DNA of 64,000 bases from Streptosporangium lutulentum (GTDB lineage: Bacteria > Actinomycetota > Actinomycetes > Streptosporangiales > Streptosporangiaceae), in the NCBI RefSeq assembly GCF_030811455.1, contig NZ_JAUSQU010000002.1, forward strand, positions 1 to 64,000, read 5' to 3'. Both the position numbers and the translations under genes were made by a program. Below the pieces are notes generated by a model, which saw only the letters and a program-made list of their open reading frames with translations, ran no database searches and was not told the origin of the DNA. Of this stretch, positions 41,304 through 49,666 are shown piece after piece; position 1 is the stretch's first letter, and every line of letters starts with the position of its first letter.

Positions 41304-41621
41304 CTGTCACTCCACGCTCGGGCGCACTTCTTACTCAACCGCCGGCTCGTCCCCGCCGCCCTGGTCGCCGCCGCACTGATCGCACCGACCACCACTGGCC
41401 CCGCCATCGCCTCCGCTGTCACCACCGCGGCGTCGGCGTCCGCGAAGAGCTCGACGGCCGCGTGCAGCTATCGCCGCGTCGGCCTGGTGTGGCGGTGCAT
41501 CACCCCGGGCGCGTACTGCCCGAAGGCGGCCCGCACCAAGTACGGGTATGCGAAGGTCACCAACCGCAGGTACAAGTGCTCGGTGTACAACAACGGCCAA
41601 TGGCGCTGGAAGCGCCTCTAA
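41304..41621 (+). pseudogene. secreted cysteine-containing small protein lacking a start codon
   Basis: In frame with TAA at 41619-41621: LNRRLVPAALVAAALIAPTT (signal-peptide-like), then CSYRRVGLVWRCITPGAYCP, KAARTKYGYAKVTNRRYKCS and NNGQWRWKRL. The mature part with four cysteines is convincing as a small exported protein. Upstream in the same frame there is no ATG, GTG or TTG back to the TGA at 41178-41180. The start has been lost or a non-standard codon (CTG 41304) is used. Confidence 0.45.
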
Positions 41622-41757
41622 CCCCCGCCACGGTAATTCAGCCTCGCCCGCCCAACGACCAGGTGAGGCCGGATTACCGCGTCCACGCGCGCCAATGAAA
41701 AGGCTTACTTCCCGGTCGTCGGACCGCCTCGGAGTCGCTGGTGCAGGGCTCCAAGTA

Positions 41758-42570
41758 TTAACGGCGCCCCAAGATGGCTGCAAGACGGGCACGGGTCGAG
41801 GATTTGTGCGCTTCGCGCTGATGCGATCGGTCAGCCAGCACCCCTGATCCAACTCCGTTAGATGGGAGCTTGTTCTTGATCTCTCCGAGTTTATTTCTGA
41901 CCTCTTCCAGCACCCTGACCCCATCATTGATGTTCTTGAGGCCGAGCAGCTCCCACTCCTGATAGAGCGCGAGGTCGATAGGGTATTTCATGGGTTCGAC
42001 GCGTCCTTCTGTCCACTCGGCCTCCACGGTGACCTCATAGAACATGTCAAGTGTAGAGTTCAGCCGCTCGAAGGTGATATCGAAGAGCAACTCAATGCGC
42101 CGACCAGGCGGCATGAAGGGGATGCCCTTAGTGAAGATGTACGTCTCGGCGAGCTTGAATCTGCCGAACGATGATTCCCTCTGCTCCATGAGGCGCTCTA
42201 CTGGGGGATCAAAAGTGATCTTCACATTGCGGGCGACAGTCGGACCGATGTTCTCAATAACCAGGACGAAGGCCTGCGTATTGTGGATCGACGGCTGGAT
42301 GTCGACGACCACATAGGGCTCAAGCTGCTCACGACGGACCTTCTCGGCGTGCTCAAGCTGTTCTCGTGCTGTGTGGGCTTGGTCCTGAGTGCCGTCAGCT
42401 GACCTTTGTGTATCAGCCGAAGTCTCTTGAGACATCAGGGCCTGGACGCGGGTGGCACGCCAGGCGAGCCCAGCCACTACCAGGGCGGCCACCGAAATCA
42501 AACCGGAGGTCAAGGTGCCGAACGCTGAGACGACGTCGGTCCACATGGGCTCGCCAGGAATTTGGGACAC
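41758..42570 (-). CDS. membrane-anchored beta-domain protein, paralogue 1
   Basis: 270 residues. One N-terminal membrane helix (SGLISVAALVVAGLAWRATR), a coiled linker (TAREQLEHAEKVRREQLEPY), then a beta-sandwich-like domain (VVVDIQPSIHNTQAFVLVIE, NIGPTVARNVKITFDPPVER, GIPFMPPGRRIELLFDITFE). The C-terminus NINDGVRVLEEVRNKLGEIK is helical. It is about half identical to its neighbour at 42580-43317, 9 bp upstream. Function unknown; this membrane plus NxGxxxAxNV arrangement is widespread near defence genes. Confidence 0.65.
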   Translation of the reverse strand: MSQIPGEPMWTDVVSAFGTLTSGLISVAALVVAGLAWRATRVQALMSQETSADTQRSADGTQDQAHTAREQLEHAEKVRREQLEPYVVVDIQPSIHNTQAFVLVIENIGPTVARNVKITFDPPVERLMEQRESSFGRFKLAETYIFTKGIPFMPPGRRIELLFDITFERLNSTLDMFYEVTVEAEWTEGRVEPMKYPIDLALYQEWELLGLKNINDGVRVLEEVRNKLGEIKNKLPSNGVGSGVLADRSHQREAHKSSTRARLAAILGRR

Positions 42571-42579
42571 CTATTATCC

Positions 42580-43317
42580 TTATTCGATCGGCCCGAGGAA
42601 CTCTTCTGGAGGGAATGCACGTTTAGCAGATCGGGAAATCTTTCCCTCAATCAAGCTAACTTTATCTGCAATTCTTTCGAGCGCCTTAACTCCATCGTGT
42701 ATATTCTTTACCGTGAGACTTCCGACATACCCAGTATAAATTCCAAGATCGATCTTGTAGATAAGAGGCTCGACTGCACCGTACGGTCCCTCCGCGTTAA
42801 CTGTAACAATGTAGCCGGTAGGCAGGTCGGAATTCAGGCGCTTATAGCCGAAGTCGAGAAAGAGATTTATGCGGCGCCCAGGCGGCATAAATGGGATTCC
42901 TTCGGTGAATATAAAGGATTCTGCGATTCGCTCCAAACCGCCTTCCTCGCGCTCCTCGAAGCGCTCAAGAGGGGGGTCGAATGCTATTTTCACGTTACGC
43001 GCAACAGTTGGTCCGACATTCTCGATAATCAAATCGAATGCCTTGTTTATAGAGGAATTTGGTTGAATATCGACAACGACGTATGGCTCTTGCTGTTCGC
43101 GGCGAACTTTCTCGGAGAGTTCGAGTTGGCGTAGGGCGATGTTGACCTGCTCCTTGGCAGCCTCAGCCTGCGTGCCAGCGAATCGTGCCGAGTCTGCTGC
43201 CATGTCGGCTTGCTGACTAGCCTTCCATGCTGCCCAGATAGCAACCAGGAGCGCGAGGAGCGCGAAGAGCGCAGTTACGATGTCAGTCCACTCGGGACTG
43301 CTCTCGACTGTCGGCAT
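42580..43317 (-). CDS. membrane-anchored beta-domain protein, paralogue 2
   Basis: 245 residues with the same plan as the downstream gene: membrane helix (IVTALFALLALLVAIWAAWK), linker (EQVNIALRQLELSEKVRREQ), beta domain (EPYVVVDIQPNSSINKAFDL, NVGPTVARNVKIAFDPPLER, GIPFMPPGRRINLFLDFGYK), tail (KNIHDGVKALERIADKVSLI). GC content is visibly lower than in its paralogue and in the window, so it may have been acquired separately rather than by recent duplication. Confidence 0.65.
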   Translation of the reverse strand: MPTVESSPEWTDIVTALFALLALLVAIWAAWKASQQADMAADSARFAGTQAEAAKEQVNIALRQLELSEKVRREQQEPYVVVDIQPNSSINKAFDLIIENVGPTVARNVKIAFDPPLERFEEREEGGLERIAESFIFTEGIPFMPPGRRINLFLDFGYKRLNSDLPTGYIVTVNAEGPYGAVEPLIYKIDLGIYTGYVGSLTVKNIHDGVKALERIADKVSLIEGKISRSAKRAFPPEEFLGPIE

Positions 43318-44071
43318 GGACCCTCCCCTACCATCGACGACTGGTTGATCGTTGATCGTAAGGGGTAAAAGTAATTAACGTTATGGAACGTTCTAAAATG
43401 ATGCTAATTCGTACATCTGATCTTATGGATACTGGCGGCTGCAAGAGTCGCGACGACGTCTGATGGGGAAGTGGCTTGCGCGGCGAGCCGGGTGGCGGCC
43501 TCACACCTACCATTAACGGCGGCTAGCCGTCTCTCCCATCGTGCTGGCACTGCAGGCCGGCCTGATCTGGTAACGCGACGACAACGCTCGCCGAGTGCTC
43601 CTCGCCGATCGGCAGCAGGTCGCATCGGACGACGGACGTGCTCACAGCAAACCGCTCGGGGCAACGCGCAGGGCGTCGGGGAACACAGCGGTCAGCGCGG
43701 CGCTTGGCCGCGGCGGCACACACAGGGAGTGTTCGTTGGCATCACACCTTCTTATCCACGGACTTCCGTCCCGGGTTCTCAACGCTCCGGGACGTCGTTA
43801 TCCACTGATCTGGTGGCCGCTCTCAGTGGATAATGAAGGTTATCCACTGAGTGCGATGAAGGTCTGCCGCACCACCGTCGCCGATAACCAAGGCGAGCAG
43901 TGAACGACCGCGCGCACGCGAGTTCGCCTGCCGTCGCCCGTGCCCGGTTCGGCGACCCGCCCCGCACCTGACGCGGCCGGCCGAAGGGCCACCCGAGCGC
44001 CCGGTCACGATTGACCATCGCTGACGGCCATCACGCCATGAAGGCCGCACGGATCGATCAGCCTGGCGGGT
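43318..44071. repeat. gene-free region with palindrome cluster B (43752-43851)
   Basis: TTATCCACGGAC (43752-43763), TTATCCACTGAT (43798-43809), inverted CTCAGTGGATAA (43822-43833) and TTATCCACTGAG (43840-43851). The last pair is a perfect 12-bp palindrome around TGAAGG. TTATCCAC is also the DnaA-box core, occurring four times here. Apart from this no gene or known element was recognised between 43318 and 44071. Confidence 0.6.
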
Positions 44072-44449
44072 ATGAGGTTGTGGCCAGGTTTCCTCCGGTT
44101 CGTGCTCGCGGTACTGGTCGCGGGGCTGGTCTGGGTGCTGGGTCCGGGCGCGGCGTGGGTGCTGGAGCACTTCGACGGGGTACGCGGCCTGGCCAGCAAG
44201 GACCTGGCCGCGGCGCTGGACGCGATCCGCGGGCGAGCGCTGGCGATCGCCACCGGGTTAATCGCGCTGGTGGCGGTGTACTACACCGCACGCAACGCCG
44301 CCACCGCGTGCCGCATCTTCGAGTTGAGCGAGCAGGGCCAGGTCACCGATCGCTACACCAAGGCGATCGAACAGCTCGGCTCGGACAAGCTCAACATCCG
44401 CCTGGGCGGCATCTACGCGCTGGAGCGCATCGCCCGCGACTCAGGATGA
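44072..44449 (+). pseudogene. N-terminal fragment of a pentapeptide-repeat membrane protein
   Basis: Two membrane helices (LRFVLAVLVAGLVWVLGPGA; ALAIATGLIALVAVYYTARN) precede FELSEQGQVTDRYTKAIEQL, GSDKLNIRLGGIYALERIAR. The latter is the conserved lead-in to pentapeptide coils in a common actinobacterial family. The frame stops right after ARDSG, with no coils, so the 3' two thirds are missing. A C-terminal fragment of this type lies at 7475-7750. Confidence 0.6.
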
Positions 44450-44472
44450 TTGTCGTGGTCTCCACCCCGTGA

Positions 44473-45594
44473 TCAGAAGAGCGGATCCATCTCCGGTGAG
44501 GCCTTGGGTACCAACCGGATCACCTTGTCTGCGCTCAGCTGACCACGAACAGGATCGCGCTCTACAAGGCCGCGTCCCAGGAGATCCCTGACGACGGTTG
44601 TTGCCTGAGGAGGGCGATACACGGTCTCCAGGAGCGCGAACTCCCTGAGCTGTGCGAGTGTGCGTTCCCCCTTGGTCAGTTCCTCAAGGATGGCTCGCCG
44701 TAGTGGGCCCGTGTCCGGATTGAAGCTGAACTCCAGGGACAGCTGGTCTGGATCGCGAGGATCGCGATAGTTCACTCCGCGGATCGGATCCACCTTCCAC
44801 ATGGCCTCCTTCATCTTCTCCAGGCCCAGAGCGTTCGTTGTGCCATAGACGAGATGGAGGTCATGGCCGCCCTCGCCGAGCATCTCGAAGGACAGGACGT
44901 AGCGAAAGCCCGCCGCTTTGAGCGACTCACGGTAGGTACTGACGAGGAAACTCTTTTTCTTGTCGGAGGGAAGGTCCCAGACTTTGCGCCAGGAAGGCCC
45001 GCCGAAGGCTTGATCACCGGCGGCTTGATGTGTTTCGGCCTTGCCGAATTGCATGAGGAAGCGCGTACCGAATGTGACGAGGACCTCGCTGGAGGGAACC
45101 CCAGCGATAGCTCGCGCGACATCGAGGGGAATATCAGGTCCACCCCAGCTGTCCAGGAAGGCGAAAATTGGTGTATTCATCGCTTTGACAGCGTCTAGGG
45201 CGGAGAGCAAGGTGTCAGCGCACCTGTCGTTGCGGAACTCGATCCTCATGCCCTCGGGAACGTTCCCGTACTGGGTCGTGGCGTCGTTGACCTCCTTCTT
45301 CAGCCGCTCCAGCCGGTCCGCTCTCTCTTCGATCAGAACGACGTTCGTTCTCTTACCGGTGTCGAGAAGGCGCCGCTGACGAAGGAAGACTTGGAGCGCG
45401 ACTATAGGCGACCCGGGTTCGCCGGTCTTGTAGATACCGGGGCCGGCAAAGCCTTCCACGTATGTCACACATTCACGTGCGCGGGGTCCCTGGAGAAGGA
45501 TAGGGAACCACGCCTCCAGGTATCGGCGCAAAAGCTCGTGTTTGGCTCGTGTGTGGGGTGCGCAGGACCAAAGGAGCGGCTGGGGGGTGGGCAT
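44473..45594 (-). CDS. tcmP: three-Cys-motif partner protein TcmP
   Basis: 373 residues. The N-terminal pattern HTRAKHELLRRYLEAWFPIL, TYVEGFAGPGIYKTGEPGSP is characteristic of TcmP, which has a methyltransferase-like fold. A C-terminal winged helix (ILEELTKGERTLAQLREFAL) follows. TcmP genes sit beside genes for three-cysteine radical-SAM-like proteins (DUF5131/Gp37-Gp68), exactly as here. The biochemical role is not established; the pair is frequent on phages and mobile elements. Confidence 0.85.
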   Translation of the reverse strand: MPTPQPLLWSCAPHTRAKHELLRRYLEAWFPILLQGPRARECVTYVEGFAGPGIYKTGEPGSPIVALQVFLRQRRLLDTGKRTNVVLIEERADRLERLKKEVNDATTQYGNVPEGMRIEFRNDRCADTLLSALDAVKAMNTPIFAFLDSWGGPDIPLDVARAIAGVPSSEVLVTFGTRFLMQFGKAETHQAAGDQAFGGPSWRKVWDLPSDKKKSFLVSTYRESLKAAGFRYVLSFEMLGEGGHDLHLVYGTTNALGLEKMKEAMWKVDPIRGVNYRDPRDPDQLSLEFSFNPDTGPLRRAILEELTKGERTLAQLREFALLETVYRPPQATTVVRDLLGRGLVERDPVRGQLSADKVIRLVPKASPEMDPLF

Positions 45595-45653
45595 ACGTCA
45601 CTTCCTACCCATCTTCGCAAAGTGGCCCACCCGGTCCTTCTGGCCAAAATCGG

Positions 45654-46433
45654 TCAGGCGATCACGACATGAGGCTTCGTCAAGTCAGACGGTTGTGTCC
45701 GAGCTGGGAGTTCGTCCCACGTGCGTCCATCGAGCAGCCGGCCACCCGCTTTGGGTGTACGTCCTCCCCATTGCTTGAAGAAGAATGGTATTTGGCTTCC
45801 CTGGCATAGATCACGAATTTCGCATACCCAGTCAGAAGAGATGGGACGGTGTGCTGGCCCGCTTTCGCCACCGGCAATGACCCAATCCAGGCCCGCCAGT
45901 TTTAAATCAGACAATGGCCCTAGTAGAGGCTCACAGGACAAGAATTTGACCTGCGCTGGCACTTTTCGTAGATCGTCAACTCGATAGAGGGCATCGTGGT
46001 TCTCGACCGAAACTCCCATCCACAAATTGGCTGGCCATTCGAGTAAGTGCGCGACTTTGCGGAGCCGCGAGGAACGCTTGGTGAGAACCTGATAGGTGTG
46101 CTGGGGGGTCTCCGAAATAACCTTGAAGACCTCACGCACGAAGTCGAGCGGGACTCGAGCGTGAAAAAGGTCACTCATGGAGTTGACGAAGACCACCTGA
46201 GGAGTACGCCAGGAGTATGGCTGGCGCAGTGCCGAAGGGTGCACCGTGAGCCCGAAGCCAGGGCCTGAAGTGCGAGTATCTCCGTCGTTTTGGTACTTCT
46301 CGGCGCCCATCGCCTTGAGCCGCTTGGCCAGCGTGAGCGCATAGCAGTTGTCGCAACCGGCAGAAACCTGGTCACAGCCTGTCGTAGGATTCCACGTGAC
46401 CTCTGTCCATTCGATTGCCGTTCGCCTGGCCAT
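45654..46433 (-). CDS. DUF5131 (phage Gp37/Gp68-like) three-cysteine protein
   Basis: 259 residues. IEWTEVTWNPTTGCDQVSAG followed by CDNCYALTLAKRLK gives the C-x6-C-x2-C three-cysteine motif, reminiscent of radical-SAM clusters. VVFVNSMSDLFHARVPLDFV, LTKRSSRLRKVAHLLEWPAN and NLWMGVSVENHDALYRVDDL are family blocks. RBS AAAGG precedes ATG 46433. tcmP follows 59 bp downstream on the same strand. A 15-bp palindrome lies just upstream, shared with the divergent XRE fragment. Confidence 0.85.
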   Translation of the reverse strand: MARRTAIEWTEVTWNPTTGCDQVSAGCDNCYALTLAKRLKAMGAEKYQNDGDTRTSGPGFGLTVHPSALRQPYSWRTPQVVFVNSMSDLFHARVPLDFVREVFKVISETPQHTYQVLTKRSSRLRKVAHLLEWPANLWMGVSVENHDALYRVDDLRKVPAQVKFLSCEPLLGPLSDLKLAGLDWVIAGGESGPAHRPISSDWVCEIRDLCQGSQIPFFFKQWGGRTPKAGGRLLDGRTWDELPARTQPSDLTKPHVVIA

Positions 46434-46482
46434 GATGACGCCTTTCTTGGTCTCAGCATGTCGAGGAGTGTGCTTCGCGTCA

Positions 46483-46524
46483 TAGTAGTGATAAATTTCT
46501 AGCGCTATTAATTTATCACTACTA
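46483..46524. promoter_or_regulatory. operator palindrome in divergent promoter
   Basis: TAGTAGTGATAAATT (46483-46497) and AATTTATCACTACTA (46510-46524) are perfect 15-bp arms, with the palindrome TAGCGCTA between them. The AT-rich region stands out. It lies between DUF5131 (minus) and the XRE gene (plus), fitting binding by the XRE protein. Confidence 0.65.
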
Positions 46525-46535
46525 GTGGCGATGCG

Positions 46536-46760
46536 GTGGCTTTAGGGCGAAGAAAACGAGCTGATAGAAGGTATGCCTCGCCGGCGACATGTCTGGGGCT
46601 GAAATTGAAAGAGCTTCGCGTTCAGAAGGGTTACACACAGCAGCAATTGGCTACCAATGCCGAGATCGCACTATCAACTCTCAGAAAAATCGAAACGGCG
46701 ACGGTGGTGGAGTCGGGATACATGGCCGCGGCGATCACCGCCCACACCATGCCGGTCTGA
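46536..46760 (+). pseudogene. XRE-family HTH regulator, C-terminally truncated
   Basis: LGLKLKELRVQKGYTQQQLA, TNAEIALSTLRKIETATVVE is a complete HTH, but after ESGYM the sequence changes to unrelated residues and stops at 74 aa, where family members continue. GTG 46536 has no obvious ribosome site. The DNA-binding part may still act on the adjacent palindrome. The region 46761-46967 after it has no supported gene. Confidence 0.55.
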
Positions 46761-46967
46761 CCCCGGGGGGCCCGCCCGCTGACGGCAACACGGCAGGCAG
46801 TCGTTGCGGTGGTGTGCGGCTCGCGCTGCCTGAAGTGTTCGCGGCGGCCGGACTGCGGCGGGCCTCGACGAAGCCGCGTTTCGTTTCGTCTGCGGCCACG
46901 GGCATCGCCGCTCTTCATCGGGGTATCGCGGGGATCCAACGGCGCTATCGCGACCAGGGGGACTGAG

Positions 46968-47339
46968 GTGGAGCATCGCGGGCCGGGGTTGCGGGTGCGG
47001 GTGACCCATCACGGGCACTGCAGCGTGCTGAAGGTCGGCGGGCACCTGGACTTCATCACCGCACCCACGCTCACCGGCCACGTGGAGGCGGTCTGGGAAA
47101 TGAGCCCAGGCCCCCGCCTGGTGCTGGAGTTGTCGCAGCTGACCTTCTACGACTCCACCGCCCTGGCGGTGCTGGCCCACACCCGCCAGCGCATCCACGC
47201 CACCGCCACCGGCCGGCTCCTGTTCGTAGGCGTCCCCCACAGCCTGCGACACCTGCTGCACCGCACCGGCCTGCTACCCCGCTTCGAGCTGCGCGACAGC
47301 GTCGAACACGCCGTCGCCCCGCTGCTCTCGATGGCGTGA
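46968..47339 (+). CDS. STAS-domain anti-sigma factor antagonist-like protein
   Basis: 123 residues from GTG 46968, with AGGGGGA upstream. CSVLKVGGHLDFITAPTLTG, GPRLVLELSQLTFYDSTALA and VLAHTRQRIHATATGRLLFV match STAS (RsbV/SpoIIAA) proteins. YDSTAL holds the phosphorylatable serine. Such proteins release a sigma factor from its anti-sigma kinase. No RsbW-like kinase is in the window, so the partner would be elsewhere. Confidence 0.85.
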   Translation: MEHRGPGLRVRVTHHGHCSVLKVGGHLDFITAPTLTGHVEAVWEMSPGPRLVLELSQLTFYDSTALAVLAHTRQRIHATATGRLLFVGVPHSLRHLLHRTGLLPRFELRDSVEHAVAPLLSMA

Positions 47340-47543
47340 AGGCTCAACCCTTTACGTCCCCGGTACCGAAAATCTGTAGTGGCTGAAGTAGACATCCGTG
47401 GCGGGTGGGGGTAGAGTTTCTGACATCGCAAGGAACGGATCCACGAGGGCAGAGCAGGACGTAGGCATCACGACGAACTGCCCGGACGAGCGTGGATAGC
47501 TGGATGACAAAGACGACGCAGTGAAAGTGAAGAGGGGCAGAAG

Positions 47544-47870
47544 GTCGGACGTGCCAGGACCGAGCGGTTGAAGGGTCCCGGCCGTGGACGCGCTGCCACA
47601 GCAACAGCAACGAACGAGAGACAACGTCGGACGCGCCAGGGCCAGCAGTTGCTGAAGGGCCCCGGCCGTGGACAAGCAGCTGCGGCAAGAAGTGAACGGG
47701 CAGAAGGTCGGACGTGCCAGGACCGAGCGGTTGAAGGGTTCTGGCCGTGGACGCGCTGCCACAGCAACAGCAGCCAAGCAGTGAACGAGTAACGAGTACC
47801 ACCGTCGGACGCGTCAGGACCAGCAAGAGTTGAAGGGTCCCGGCCGTGGACGGCGCAGCTGCGGTACGCA
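47544..47870. repeat. A-B-A-B tandem repeat array
   Basis: Units begin GTCGGACGTGCC/GTCGGACGCGCC at 47544, 47626, 47707 and 47804 (spacing 82, 81, 97) and share TTGAAGGG...CGGCCGTGGAC. Units 1 and 3 share GACCGAGCGGTTGAAGGG and CGCGCTGCCACAGCAACAGC; units 2 and 4 share CCAGCA and GCAGCTGCGG. No convincing protein is encoded on either strand. Surrounding sequence 47340-48101 otherwise holds no supported gene. Confidence 0.65.
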
Positions 47871-48101
47871 AGTGATGCATGAGGTCGAGGAAGTAGCGCC
47901 AGCACAGAGTGAAAGGAGTGTTGAACGCCATCAGGATCGCCCGTTGTCGGCTGATGTTCGCCGCACGGGTACCGCAGTCCCACAGATCGGAAGGTGGTCT
48001 ACGGTCACGCATACGCGATCCCCGCATCCCCGCCCCATCGGGCGGCCAATGCGGAACAGACAGATCGGCCCTGAGGGCCGGTAGATGGTGTTGAACCTCG
48101 T

Positions 48102-48131
48102 GGGCCCCGGCGCATCATGGCGCCGGGGCCC
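48102..48131. terminator. 12-bp GC-rich hairpin in the merR leader
   Basis: GGGCCCCGGCGC (48102-48113) and GCGCCGGGGCCC (48120-48131) have a 6-nt loop and end 36 nt before the MerR start. It could terminate upstream transcription or act as a leader hairpin. Confidence 0.55.
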
Positions 48132-48167
48132 TGTTGGCATTTCGGAAAAGATTGTCAGGAAGGTTGT

Positions 48168-48656
48168 ATGGACCAAGCACCGATAGCGTCGGCCGTGCGC
48201 GCGCAGCCCAGGCTCCGCGCCGGCGCCGATACGGCTGAACCGGCCCCACGGGCCGACACCGCGGGCAGAGCCGACAGGGCCGGTAGGGCCGATGGGTTCC
48301 CCGCCACGCCGGGCGACCTCTCCGGTCACCGGTTCGACGATGAGGACTACCCCGCCTACAGCATGGGCCGGGCCGCCGAGATGCTCGGCGTCACCCAGGC
48401 GTTCCTGCGCAACCTCGGCGCCGCCAAACTGATCGCCCCGCAGCGCTCCGAGGGCGGCCACCGCCGTTACTCGCGCTACCAGCTGCGCCTGGCCGCCCGC
48501 GCCCGCGAACTTCTGGACCAGGGCACCGCCCTGGAGGCCGCCTGCCGCATCATCATCTTGGAAGACCAGCTCGCCGAGGCCCTGCGCATCAACACCGAAC
48601 TCCAGCAGAGCCGCGACCGCCACCAGTCCGACAACGCGAGCCGCCGCTCGGCCTGA
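48168..48656 (+). CDS. MerR-family transcriptional regulator
   Basis: 162 residues from ATG 48168 (AGGAAGG upstream). The first 55 residues are disordered and alanine/arginine-rich. The MerR winged HTH follows (YPAYSMGRAAEMLGVTQAFL, RNLGAAKLIAPQRSEGGHRR), then a helix pair for dimerisation (LAARARELLDQGTALEAACR, IIILEDQLAEALRINTEL). No effector domain, as in the BldC-like/short MerR proteins widespread in actinobacteria. Confidence 0.85.
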   Translation: MDQAPIASAVRAQPRLRAGADTAEPAPRADTAGRADRAGRADGFPATPGDLSGHRFDDEDYPAYSMGRAAEMLGVTQAFLRNLGAAKLIAPQRSEGGHRRYSRYQLRLAARARELLDQGTALEAACRIIILEDQLAEALRINTELQQSRDRHQSDNASRRSA

Positions 48657-48904
48657 GGGCCGGCGCCCTCATCTCGCGATCGTCCTCACCGCCGCCGACA
48701 GCACTCCGACAGCACTCCGACCTCGCCCCGACCTCGCCCCGACCTCGTTCCGGCCTGGCCACCGCACCAGTCCAAGGGCGCCCTGCCTCGCAGCGGCAGG
48801 GCGGCCCACCCCTGGCGCGGACGCCACGTCTCACGTTCTGAAAGTGACGCCGGTGAGGTGTGACACCACGCTGGTGGAGCCGGTACGTCTGCCGCGATGC
48901 TCGT

Positions 48905-49126
48905 CTACGGCGAAGGGGGGCCGGCCTTGATCTTACGGATCAGGTCCTTCGCGGTGGCCTGGACCTGCTGCAGCCGCTCTGCGGTCTTGCGTATCCGCTC
49001 AGCCAGCTCCCGCCCCCTCAAGCGGATACCCTCCACCCGTTCTCCCGACTCCGGAAGCCGGCCGGTCAGCGGCCGCACCGCCGCCTGCCCGTCGTCGCCG
49101 AGACGAGAAGGAACCTGACTGTCCAT
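48905..49126 (-). CDS. small helical protein
   Basis: 73 residues; GAAGGAGGGAG before ATG 49126 is a strong ribosome site, which supports a real gene. The C-terminal half is an amphipathic helix (RGRELAERIRKTAERLQQVQ, ATAKDLIRKIKA). No family recognised. Confidence 0.55.
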   Translation of the reverse strand: MDSQVPSRLGDDGQAAVRPLTGRLPESGERVEGIRLRGRELAERIRKTAERLQQVQATAKDLIRKIKAGPPSP

Positions 49127-49220
49127 CGGCTCCCTCCTTCTCCTTCATTGTCGTCGATCGTCGGCCCATTACCCGGTTTCCTCCGCCGTTATCACCGAGA
49201 TGTCGCTCGACCTGCGAAGG

Positions 49221-49430
49221 CTAACCTGCGGTTGAGGTAGTCGGATGGAGGGTGGAGACGCCGGTGGGCCGCAAGGTGATGAAATCGGCGTGGGCTTGGG
49301 CGATGGCGTCGGGGTAGGTCTGGGCTTTGTCGTGTTCGGCGAGGGCGCGGTAGATGCTGGCCAGGCTCGGGTTTCGGCCTTTGCGTTTACCCGTTCCGAT
49401 GATCAGGTCGGGTCCGAGTGAATCCCCGCT
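49221..49430 (-). pseudogene. C-terminal fragment of an unidentified plasmid protein
   Basis: A minus-strand frame ending at TAG 49223-49221 reads PDLIIGTGKRKGRNPSLASI, YRALAEHDKAQTYPDAIAQA, HADFITLRPTGVSTLHPTTS. Composition and codon use look coding, but no start codon is found before the sequence changes. A relic of a longer gene is likely. Confidence 0.35.
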
Positions 49431-49475
49431 CGCCCTGCCCCGCCTCGCCCGGGGCCTGCGTCAGCCGTCAGCGCC

Positions 49476-49538
49476 GCCGCTGGTCAAGTCCCTTACGGCG
49501 GCTGACCTCGACGGTGATGTAGGGACTTGACCAGCGGC
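49476..49538. repeat. 18-bp perfect inverted repeat downstream of relaxase
   Basis: GCCGCTGGTCAAGTCCCT (49476-49493) and AGGGACTTGACCAGCGGC (49521-49538) have a 27-nt loop. Half of it (GGACTTGACCGGCGGCAAGCG-like) recurs at about 63640-63660. It may terminate the relaxase gene or be an end of a mobile unit. Confidence 0.5.
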
Positions 49539-49666
49539 AAGCGACGGCTACCCTTGCCCCCTGGCAAGGCGGGGGAGGCCATCTGTGCCCGGCCCGTGCG
49601 CCACCCGGGCTCTCTCACGCGCCTGCGCGTAGGGCCCTCGCGAACGTCGCGAAACTCCAGCGGTGA

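Noticed and set aside
43752-43851. Four TTATCCAC boxes as a chromosomal DnaA-type origin
   Set aside because: No dnaA/dnaN nearby, and the parallel cluster A has the same layout with TTATCCGG, so the boxes follow the palindrome pattern rather than DnaA recognition.
47544-47870. CRISPR array
   Set aside because: Units are adjacent tandem repeats of 81-97 bp with no short repeat/unique spacer alternation, and no cas genes are present.
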